Part shown: in pieces, positions 55,201 through 64,000 of the stretch
How positions within the stretch are numbered: the first letter of the stretch is position 1
Layout: each line of letters begins with the position of its first letter
Origin: Rhodosporidiobolus odoratus
Lineage: Eukaryota; Basidiomycota; Microbotryomycetes; Sporidiobolales; Sporidiobolaceae
Direction: 5' to 3'
Assembly: GCA_034387635.1 (NCBI GenBank)
Contig: JAOANU010000005.1
Location: 1-64,000, forward strand
Length of the DNA: 64,000 nucleotides
Notes under the pieces: generated by a model
Database searches by the model: none
Told to the model about the DNA's origin: nothing
Seen by the model: only the letters and a program-made list of their open reading frames with translations
Made by a program: the position numbers and the translations under genes

Positions 55201-57373
55201 TCTCTCTCGCTTCCAGGATCGTTACACCTCCTCGTACATTGGCCGACCTGGAACCATCCACGAGCGTGACTACGACACGACGTTCCCGAGCGAAGACGAG
55301 CCCGATGAGCACGAGCAATGGCGACCGACTCGGCTCGATGGGACAGAATGGAGTTCTCCAGCGAAGACAAGTTCCGACTTTCCGCCAGAAGACATCGCTC
55401 GAATCCTCAAGAGCTATCCGCCTTGCAAGGCCAACACGATGAGCTGCTTCAACGCGGCTGGCGCTCTGTCTGTCATCATCAATCGGGTGCGTGGTTCTCC
55501 TTGCGATCACATTCTCCCCGGCATTTGATCTCGGCCCCTTAGCCGCCACTAATGCCGAACGTGCGCGCAGATTATCAGCAACATCTACGCCATCCGCATC
55601 CGCGTCCTTGGGCAGAGCTCGGAAACCCTCCTCTCGCTTCTCGATCAGAGCCTTGCGTCCTGGTTTCTCGCTCTGCCTCCCCATCTACAGTACAACCCGA
55701 CGGGAACTAAGGTACCCCCGCCGCATGTGCGCCGAATTCCTGTTCCACGCATTTGAGGCGAAGCTAATCAAGCCAAGACGTTTCGCAGATCTTGTCGCTG
55801 CACCTGCAGTTCTACTCGTCGTTAATCCTGCTGCATCGCCCCTTGTTCGTACAGTCGTTCACATCAGGTTGTCCCGGCTATTCCTTGACTCTGATCTGGC
55901 ATCGATGTCTTTCTCGCAGCATCCCAGGTCAGAACAGTACGGCTTCGCTCGGAAACTTTCCTTCTCACGCTATCTGCACGACGGCGAGCAACGCAATCGC
56001 CAAGTAAGAGCGGCTCTGTCTCGCTCCGTTCTCGTATCTATAGTGCTCTTTCCGTCTGCGTTGGAAAGCTACTGACGCCATGCTCGGATTTGCGCCCGCA
56101 GTATCATAACGACATGGCGAAAAACCTTCACCTTGCGACAATGTCCTCCCTTCCTTACCTACCCTATCTTCAGTGCGGCCATCATCTGCGTACGCTTACT
56201 TGCTCTCCTTGCCTGGCCTGCTGAGACTAATTCGCTCGCCTTGCAGGTTTACAACGCATCTTTCGACGAGGCGCTTGCCCGACCTGCCAAGCTGCATCTC
56301 GTCGAGTGCATGAACGCCCTGAAGGAGATGGAGCTCATATGGGGTTCAGCTATTCGAGCCTGGGATCTTCTCCACGGTCTCGTCGATCTTCGCGACGCCG
56401 AGTTGCATGCTGAGCTTGCCGGCCTTGACGACGAAGTCCTTCGAGGCATCAAGCGGCCAGCGATGGATGTCGGTGAGCCTTCCGCCTCTTCCTTCGCCGA
56501 CGTACGCCCTACCAACTTCCACAACCGTCCACTCGGAGGCACCGCACGGAGATCTTCCAAGTCCGCGACGAGAAGGCGCGGTAGCTCGTCCGGCACGAAT
56601 CCACTACCATCTTCCACCGTCCGGACCTCCTTCGGATCACCTGGTTCTCCCGTCGTGCCCATGCACGGACAGCTCTTTCCTCCTGCATCGGCAGCCGCGC
56701 CCGGCGGTATCTTACCTCGGTCGCCACAGTTCAGCTTTACCGCTCCGTCTGCGGCTCCCGTCATGCCATCCCAGGCTCCGAAGCCAGCTACTTTCGCGAC
56801 CGCTGCTGGGTCGCCGCCTGCCGCTCAAACTTTCGACATTCTGAAACCTGCGGTTGACCTGAGCCAATTCAAGGCCCCACCTGGTGCCGATGGCGGGATG
56901 ACCAACTTCTCCGACTTGTGCGTCCCTGAGTTCCCCTCCCTTCACGTTATCGGGATTCAGATTGAGCTCACCTCGTTCGGCTTGTCCTCAGGCTCGACTC
57001 CTTCCTACCTCCGATAGAGGCGGCAGGGAGCTCCGCAACCGCTATGCCGCCCGGCATCCCCGCCTCCGCTGGACAATCCTCGACCGACCAATCACTGCCT
57101 GTCCCCCCAAGCAGTATGGGCGTACCTAATTCGCTCATCGCATCGTTCGACCCTACCTCAGCATTCTTCGGTATGCCTCTCGGAGCTGACATGACGGATG
57201 ATTGGTAGCCTCCCTCTCTTGCGCATCGTAATCCGCGTTGCGTTGTCACTGACACTTCTACTTCCCCTCCCAGGTTCAACTATTCTTACAACGCCTTTGC
57301 TACTGCGGGATCTGAACCAGGTGGGACGCCGGAGTCTTCAGGAGCAGCCGGCAGCGCCACTACGTCTCGATGA
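52246..57373 (+). CDS. Zn2Cys6 transcription factor with fungal_trans domain
   Basis: Large fungal regulator. The N-terminus (SDGFSSGSGAEVQPPTQSAS, then KRRSSKA) leads to the zinc cluster, which forms only if a 7-nt exon (52580-52586) is included: AC-DN-CRKSKCKCTRNFDA then GACQNCLAVSSECTFLGASR. All six Cys are present. RKRGPPKGYIEAIESRLHRM follows, the linker/dimer element typical of this class. A disordered Ser/Gly/Pro region with a Q5 run spans about 53.3-54.0 kb. The middle homology (fungal_trans) domain includes AYWTYIHPHYPVLEKITFMR, LLFSMFALAARYCDLDEARK, LVTVQALLLIAYREIGVGAM, AIRMAQDLGLFRDVEKWHLP and TRKRVWWACVILDRYTSSYI then GRPGTIHERDYD. The C-terminus is a Pro/Ser-rich tail; the last intron turns ADMTDDW into WFNYSYNAF and a stop at 57373. 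Close in style to XlnR-type activators; the target pathway is not shown by the sequence. Confidence 0.87.
52580..52586 (+). other. 7-nt microexon of the Zn2Cys6 regulator
   Basis: GTGACAA is bounded by an AACTAG acceptor (with a GCTGAC branch point about 30 nt upstream) and a GTGCGC donor. Spliced between exon 1 (ending GCC T at 52435) and exon 3 (starting C TGC CGC at 52812), it gives Ala-Cys-Asp-Asn-Cys-Arg. That restores the first C-x2-C of the zinc cluster; skipping it loses a ligand and the frame. Confidence 0.75.
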
Positions 57374-57639
57374 CCCGGTCCGTAGCTCACCTTATTATCA
57401 GAAAGATTGACACCTTCTGCACAATCGCAACACGATTCGCAAGTCTTGACATTTACTTCTTTCTTTGCCTTGTGCTCGGGAGCAAGGATCCGCATCTGCA
57501 GCATGGCAACGGAGCAAGCGGTGATCTGTACGGGCCGCACGGAGAAGGACCAAGGAGAGTCACATGCATCGACAAAGCCAGAATATATACGAATGAGGAC
57601 AACGCAACGACGACCCCGACCTCGCCTTGTCTCCGTGTG

Positions 57640-58681
57640 TCAGACCTCTGGCCATCCTCCGAAGAGCGGCAGTGCGAGTGTACGGTCGAGGTCGTGCGCG
57701 GATGGCAGAACAGCCGCGCCAAGTCGCTGCGGTGACATCGGCATTGAGGCTAAGGGAAGGCTATACGCGGAAAGGGGCGGCATGGGGTACGACAATGTGG
57801 CTATATGGGGAAAGTCGCAAGAGAAGGCGCAGTCGACGTTCTCGCCGACGAAGAAGGGTGAGCTGACGGTGGCAGATGCAGCGGAGGCGTTGTCGTCGAA
57901 GGGAGGTGAGTCGTATGAAGACAGAGGATAGGGGGGATGGGGGACGGGTATTGCGCCCACCCTGCTGTACTGGTCGGAGGGATACGGCGCATCCCGCACC
58001 GTCTCCCACGGCGGTAGGTCCATTTTCTTCGATGAGGCGGCGGGAAGGCAGGTTGAAAATCGCTCATTCTTACGGCTGGCGGATGTACATGGGGCCGTCC
58101 AGAGTGGAGGATTTGTCGGATTTGACGACGAGAGAGTGAATGGGAATACAGCTGAGCGCGGTGACCGGGACTCATGCGTGAGGAGAGTGTTTCGGGCGGG
58201 CAGAGATTCAACTAATGGGAGGGACCGAGACGGAGTGGCAACGTAGACAGGCTGAGGTGCGTCATCTGCGCGTGTACGGGACTTTGTGAGCCGATTAACC
58301 CCCATTTACGCGTGCACCAAGGAAAAAAGGCAGATGAGAAGGTCCACCGCCTCACCTTCTGCTACCTGCACCCTCCGCCGCTTCGTGCCCCCGGATACCG
58401 AACGGGGGCCTGCCCTTGTGGAGCATCTTCGACCAACGAAGTATGAGCAGACAAGATCCTGAGCATCTTCACCTCGAAATCGGGCTGATCGCTTGCAGGC
58501 GGAACATGCGGGCTTGACACCATCACACCGCACCTTCCTTGTTTTGCCTGCGAGAATACGCGTTGGCTCAACTGGGTAACGGAAACGGGGCCGGAGGCGG
58601 GAGGAGGAGGAGGGAGATTCACGTACAGGTCAAACAAGCCTTTCCCTTCTCAAGTATTCTCTTCGACGGTAACGCTGACAT
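57640..58681 (-). CDS. short Zn2Cys6 transcription factor
   Basis: About 300 residues. ATG 58681 opens SALPSKRILEKG, then the zinc cluster KACLTCKTRKVRCDGVKPAC and SACKRSARFRGEDAQDLVC. It is spliced across a GTACGT...TCGCAG intron that falls inside the second Cys codon's neighbourhood (CLTC|KTRK). All six ligands are present, but the last loop is 13 residues instead of 6-8. A basic TKRRRVQVAE follows, then after a second intron (GTGAGG...GCGCAG) a disordered region with DDAPQPVYVATPSRSLPLVE and SSYDSPPFDDNASAASATVS, ending LALPLFGGWPEV. No fungal_trans domain. It is convergent with the large regulator, their stops 266 bp apart, and 3' of DOP1. Role unknown. Confidence 0.8.
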
Positions 58682-59094
58682 AGCGCTTTATACGGCAGTA
58701 TAAGCTCAGAGCGGAGCAGGAAGCAGGAAAGATATGTAGGTAAGCCACAGAACCCGCTGCCAAATCGTTGCTGACCTTTGCTGACGACAGGTAGAAAATT
58801 TCTTCGGCACGCGCGGTTCCGTCCGGACTCCGCCGGCCGCCTCCGTTCCGTTTGCCGCGACGCGCATTTCCCTCGCAAGTCCCTCTGCAGGCTATCTGTG
58901 TCGGCTAGCGGACCATATGCGGTGATTCAGCTAGCCTGCCAACTGCGTAATCACTCTCAACTTCGACACGCGTCGGTCTGGTCTGTTCCCGATTGTCCGC
59001 TAATCGCGGTTCCGGTCTACATACATGGTCTTGCTACAGTATTCTCTCGACATTCTGCAGCAGTGTAAGTGAATGCTGGATGAGACAACAGGTG
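58682..59094. other. spacer between DOP1 3' end and the short regulator
   Basis: 413 bp serve as DOP1 terminator and promoter of the short zinc-cluster gene. A plus-strand frame crosses it without support. Confidence 0.45.
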
Positions 59095-62000
59095 CTACAA
59101 CTGCATACACTCTGCCCCGCCTTCGAACAGGTCGTCCTGCAAACTCCTCTCGACGGCATCCCAGTCCACCTCGGCGCCGGCTTGATAGATCGCCTCGTAT
59201 GCCGAAAGGCTCACGGTCGTGAAGAAGCGCTGCAGCTCTACCATTGAGCTGATGCGGCGAGACGTAAGGAGGGGACGCCGCGCTTCGCTTAGAGTAGGCG
59301 ACGGAACTTCGTCTGGTGGAGTTTCAGCAGTAAGTATAGGCGTCGCGGCAACTGCGGAGGATTGTGGATCGGCGAGAATATCGCCGAGGCGGTCCATGAT
59401 TGCTTGAGGTAGCCAGGAATCCGGTGGGTAGATTGCGTCGACCGTGTCCGTTACGAACATCCACTCGTGACTGCAGAACGCAATGAGCCGGCGGTGTTCG
59501 AGACGAGAGTAGGCTGGGAGTGCTTACATTTGGAAATCTTCCGTTTGCAGAACGAGGGTGAGATCGAGGAACTTGCATGCGGAGAACACGAGTCGAAGCA
59601 AGTCGGACTCATCCGGCACGGCAACGTCGAGGAGTGAGTCGAAGAGGCGCAGCTGCATTGGCAGAGAAAGGGTAAGCGCCACATTTGGAAGGCGAAGAGC
59701 GATCAACTTGCAAGCTCAGTAAGGATGACCGGCCAAAGACCAGCTAAATGTTGATTGCCGATACGGCAGAACAGGACGCGTAGACATAGATACACCTGCG
59801 AAGCGGGATAGAGTCAATGCTGCAGGTGCTTCGAATGAGGGCGTTGTGAGGAAGAGCGTACCTCGGCATGAACCATGTCTCCGACGCTTGATCGTAGAAG
59901 GTCAACGAGCTTCTCTTGAATGACCGGAAGCTGTGCGAGGTATCGGTCTTTCTCGCCGGTAAACAGGGTGTAGGTGAGACGGCGCAGCGAGAGAGCGCGA
60001 GAAAGGCTCTCAAGCTCCCGATTGGTGAATATGTTGGCAGAAGAGGCGGTGGAGATTTTGGCTGGTGTGGGAGATTCAACGAGCTTCAGCGACCGGCTTG
60101 CGACCACTATGACCTACCGGTGTCGCAGACGGAGACAACAGAGAAAAGCCGCCTGGCTAACGTACCTATGAGTTCGTTCAGTTTCTCTTTATCCGATGCA
60201 AAGAGAGCCTTGATAAGGGGTTTCCAGCGTGCGTGCATGGACGGAGGTGCACTGAAGAAGCGATTGTCGGAGAATGCATCGCTCACAACGGAACGCCAGG
60301 CTTTTACGATCTGCGGGTTGCTGGCCATCTCATGAAGAAGGGCAAAGATTGAAGGGTCGGCGTCGAATGTCCTGCAAAGTAACTCGTCTGCGAGTTCGTT
60401 GCGATGAGAAAACGCAAGGAGATACATACTTGGCACGAGTCTTGAAAGCAGGCGTAACAATGTAGTAGACCATATTGGAGCATGTCGCCACCGTCTTGTC
60501 GAAGTCGATCAAGAATCGTCTGAAATTGCCGAGGATTCGCGCCGAGAGGAAGTCGATTATCTGCGAGGCAAGGATCGGCCATTGCTCCGCAGCTACGACA
60601 GAGGAAGCAGGCGCCTTACCTCCCGGACGACTGGTCGTTCCGGCTTCGAAGATTGCTGCTCGGCCTCGACCACGGCCAACTTTCCATCTGTCACCTTTTC
60701 CGAAGCGACGCTCGCTGTTTCGCCTGTACAACGCATGGACTTGGTCAATTGATTCGCGCACTCGCAGCACCTTTTCTGAATGCGTACCGTTGCTTGTCGA
60801 AGACTCAGGCAATGACTTGCGGAGCCAGCTTCCTGATTCTGCAGCTCGACCAGCCAATTGGATTGTCGAGTCGCAGAGACGAGTAAAGGTCTCTTGTAGA
60901 TCCCGCCGAAGACGACGATCTTCGAGAGCGCTGGTTTGCGAGACCTTCTCGGCGAGGGCGTTGAAACAACTGCGGAGCGAAAGGTCAAGCTTTGGTAGAT
61001 GAGGAGAGGGTGAGCACTCTAACGTGCCGAAGGGTCGGGTACACTGGCGCACGCTTGATGGACGCGCTGTTGAGCACTTCACGAGCGAATCCGAGTGTAG
61101 TGCCCCACACCTGGACCGACATGGCGCCGTCTAGCTGGGATATGTAGGCTTCGAAGAACTCGAATGCAACCGCGTCGGTCCTGTCAGACAAACTCTTCAG
61201 CGGCCACGCTGTCGTAGTATGAAGTAAGGGGATACATACGCGGCATGGGCGAGTCTATGCTTGACAAGAGACTGCTTATGATTGAGTTTCTCGCATAACG
61301 AGGCTACGACGGTTTGTGGACTAGGCGCGAGGACTTGCAGGATGGAGAAAAGGCGTGCTTCGGCTGCGGCATCAAGCTGGGATATACGGAATCAACATAC
61401 ACTCATCGAAGCGGGAGGAAAGGAAAGCGATGTACCGCGACCCTGCATTTGTGATGCCAAAAGTCGACCACCGTGAAGAGAACTTCCGTAGGCGCCGCCT
61501 TGTGGATCCTTTCGAGCGCGCGGCGGGCTCGCACCTTCGCCCGCAAGGCAAAGTGCTCTTGCGAGCTGGCTTGATCGCTGTCGGCGTCGACCTCCAACCT
61601 GGACATGACATTCCAGGCGGATAGGAGGAGCTTGACGACTTCTCGCACGCGGTGAAGGACCTCGTGCTTGATCTGCTTCACCAGAAGATCAGTACTGATC
61701 ACGGATGCAGCCCAGCCTAGCAATATGGCGAGAAAGCTGACCTTGACCTCTTCCGGTACATCCGCTGGTTCAGCTTCAGAGTGGCTGAGGACACCGGTCA
61801 TGTAGCCGAGGAGCCCGCCGCTTCCACCGCCTCCAGCGTTGACTGTAGGGGCGACGTCACTCGCAGCGCGGTCGACTGACCTTACTTCGACATCGTTCCC
61901 GGTCATCAGCGTTTCGGCAGTTGCAACCAGCATGAGCCGTTCCAGCGCGTTCGCCAATGCCGTGAACTCTGCATCGGTAACGGACGACGAGGTTGAAGTG

Positions 62001-64000
62001 AGAGAGGTGGGCGAATAAGCTGCCTCGAAGTCCTGGAGAAAGGCGGCAAGGCGGGAGGAGAGGCGGTCGATGAGTGGAAGAATCAGGGTACGCAGTTGGT
62101 GACGGAACTGAGGAATGGTCATGAGGAGGAAGTCGATCCAGTGATGAATAACGGCGTTGCTCTTCTGTGACACGGCGTCCGATATCACGCGCACGAGGAA
62201 CTCGTCATGCGTAAGGTCGGGCGGCTGCTCTTCGACAGCATGGTCGCTCGATGAAGTCTTTCGTCGGCGATTGCTGGATGAGGTGGCGAGGATGACCGAG
62301 TGCAGGACATGGAGGAGCTTATTCTGTAGATCAAGCTCGCCACGGTGAACGCTTTGGAAAAGTCGGGAAGTGAGCGAGACCTCAACCGCAGCGAGTCCGA
62401 GTAGCTCCGCCTCGCCGCGCGAGATGAGGACCTGCAGGAGTTCAGCGGCGACGGAGTGGATATGGGCATTGGTTGAGACGAACGCCGTACCGAGTCGCTC
62501 ATCGGGATTAGCGCGGAGAAACCTGCAGCAGGATGAATGTCGATAAGAGCGATCTAGGCAACAGATCATCGAGCGGGGCGCACCGGAGCAGGAGGACTAC
62601 GATGCCGTCCAGGTAGGTATGCGTTTCGAGATCGGCTGTGTATGTGTGTAGGAAAAGAGTTAGCACGAGCACCTTGTACTGAAAGAAAGAGCTCACCAGC
62701 GATGACTCGCTCGCGCAACGCAGGATCGAGAGTATGCTTAAGGAAGGAGCTTTTCGCAATGCGGATGAACCCTTGTCCTCCGAACCGCGCCAAAGCGAGC
62801 AGGTTGTCGAGAACGTGATGGACGCGCGACTGGTCGAATGGCGCCCCGTACGAGAGTACCGGGACGCGAATGCCGGCAATCTTGCTGATACTCGGCGTCA
62901 AGGCGATGAACGGGTCGAGAAGGACGCCAAGAAGTGGGTCGAGGATGCTTATGCAGGAAGGAAGGATGAGTCGTGCCTCCGGGACGTGTGATCAAACATG
63001 CTTGATTCGTACCGGATGTAAGACTTCAGGCTGCAGCGCATCCAGGCTTCCGCTGCTCGCCGAATAGGTAGATCTTCTGACTTGAGGCTGTCGAGCATGG
63101 TAAACATGGGGTTCCTCAGGATGACCCCAGGTAGCTGGCCGTCTTCTGCTCGACGCGGCCGCTAGTCAGCATTTACCGATCTCGAAGGAGGTCGTGCGTA
63201 CCTGTGAACCTCCACAGAGTGCCGAAGGCTTCAAATGTGTCTAGCCGGACGGCTGTGGAAGACGATGCTAGTCTTGCGGAGAGCATGGTCTCGATGTAAC
63301 CCCGCTGGGGCGCGACCGCCTCAACTGACCAGAGAAGCTGGACTGCCTCGAGGTAACAAGGCGCGGTGCCGGCTTGAAGGTAATCGAGCAACTATGCGAG
63401 AAGCAAGCGAGTCAGCCTCTTTGCCCTCCATTGGTGCTCGATCTGCGGAACTGACCTTTGACGCCAAGATCTCCATGCATGACCTCTTCGTCGTCTCGAG
63501 GTTGGGCCGCATCGTTGTACCTTGGGACGACATCTTCAGGATCGTGCGAATGACGGAGCAATGCAGACCGAAGTTTGCTACCGATGCCGGATAGGCTGCG
63601 AGACATTCGGTTAGGGCATTCATCCAGCCGTCGGGCGACCAGTCAGGCAGGAGGGGTGCGGCGGTATTTGCGGCTTCTGGAGGCGAGATAAGGTCGAGGA
63701 GAAGATGAAGAGCTGTAGCGGCGGAGCGGAAGATGGCACGACTCGCTTCGTGATCTTCTTGGCGGGGCGACGCGAGCCGCTGTGCAGAGGCTTGCAGAAC
63801 GTGGAGCACGGAAGACAGACCGCCCGTAAGCAACTCGCGACCGTCTGTTTCGGGTAGTGACGCCGCCTTCATGTCCTTTGCTCCGTAGAGTGCATCCGCG
63901 AGCGAGAGACCGAGGTGAGCTGGCACCGGCTCAGGAACCGCGGAAGAAGGTGGATCGAAGAACCTAGACGGAACTTCATGCAGAAGATCGACGGCAAGAT
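59095..64000 (-). CDS. DOP1: Dopey family protein DOP1, 5' part outside the window
   Basis: Very large HEAT/armadillo-like traffic protein that works with Mon2 at Golgi and endosomal membranes. Only the C-terminal part is present; the frame is open at base 64000. Blocks include ALTECLAAYPASVANFGLHC, APCYLEAVQLLWSVEAVAPQ, RVHHVLDNLLALARFGGQGF, IHSVAAELLQVLISRGEAEL, GELDLQNKLLHVLHSVILAT, NAVIHHWIDFLLMTIPQFRH, GYMTGVLSHSEAE and LFTVVDFWHHKC. The family-typical end is ESDLLRLVFSACKFLDLTLV, LQTEDFQM then MFVTDTVDAIYPPDSWLPQA. This 'CKxLDL.L....(D/E)(E/D)FQ...W.F.TDT(V/I)DA(I/V)Y' block is what identifies Dopey rather than Mon2. The stop follows DLFEGGAECMQL at 59095. At least ten short introns. 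Confidence 0.82.

Noticed and set aside
39001..59060. Apparent similarity between VVYIHGLASV (39.0 kb, plus) and PVYIHGLATVF (59.0 kb, plus)
   Set aside because: The short peptide match is on the antisense of the paralogue's coding strand and the nucleotide sequences around it do not align; treated as chance.
59095..64000. Mon2 instead of Dop1 for the right-edge gene
   Set aside because: The C-terminal CKFLDL...EDFQM and TDTVDAIYPPDSW blocks are Dopey features; no Sec7-related or Mon2 C-terminal signature was seen.
1..64000. tRNA, 5S rRNA or snRNA genes
   Set aside because: Every GGTTCGA-like box found lies in coding sequence or lacks a matching A box at the right distance; no U6-like or 5S-like sequence was noticed by eye.

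Overview
The window is nuclear DNA from a fungus, most likely a basidiomycete. Genes are dense, GC-rich and split by many short introns (mostly about 50-110 nt). Donors are usually GTACGY or GTGCGY, and CTGAC/CTAAC branch points sit just before CAG or TAG acceptors. Intron style, GC level and gene content (PhoD-like phosphatase, GT71 mannosyltransferase, UVE1, several Zn2Cys6 regulators) fit a Pucciniomycotina yeast such as a Microbotryomycetes species. That placement is inference; no marker gene is present. No rRNA, tRNA, CRISPR or operon was seen.

Layout. 1-8 kb, minus strand: a 5'-complete, 3'-truncated PhoD-like phosphatase, an unidentified membrane protein, and a multispanning membrane protein with an alpha/beta-hydrolase half. 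8.3-19 kb, plus strand: beta-COP (SEC26), a WBP4-like spliceosomal zinc-finger protein, a TLC-domain membrane protein and the UV damage endonuclease UVE1. 19-24.3 kb, minus: a GT71 mannosyltransferase and a small secreted protein. 24.9-26.9 kb, plus: an uncharacterised protein with a ubiquitin/PB1-like start and what looks like a catalytically dead retropepsin fold. 28-37.7 kb: CCT5, FAD synthase, COP9 signalosome subunit 1 and an AhpD/CMD-like protein.

37.8-42 kb is the accessory part. It holds two decayed paralogues of an unrecognised gene family. One is frameshifted. The other is split by a 989-bp DNA transposon-like insert with 12-bp inverted ends and an exact 9-bp target duplication. The two gene ends share an intron position and C-terminal sequence.

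42-64 kb: a BRCT protein, an extended-SDR/epimerase, an atypical zinc-cluster protein, the histone chaperone CHZ1, a large Zn2Cys6/fungal_trans regulator (its zinc cluster depends on a 7-nt microexon), a second small Zn2Cys6 regulator, and the 3' part of DOP1, which runs off the right edge.

Most genes are independent housekeeping units: COPI coat, Dop1 traffic, mannosylation, chaperonin, proteostasis, histone exchange and DNA repair. Several pairs share short divergent promoters (CSN1/CMD, CCT5/FAD1, CHZ1/TF, hydrolase/SEC26). Exon boundaries were derived by hand from splice signals and frame; gene limits are coding limits, with introns included.
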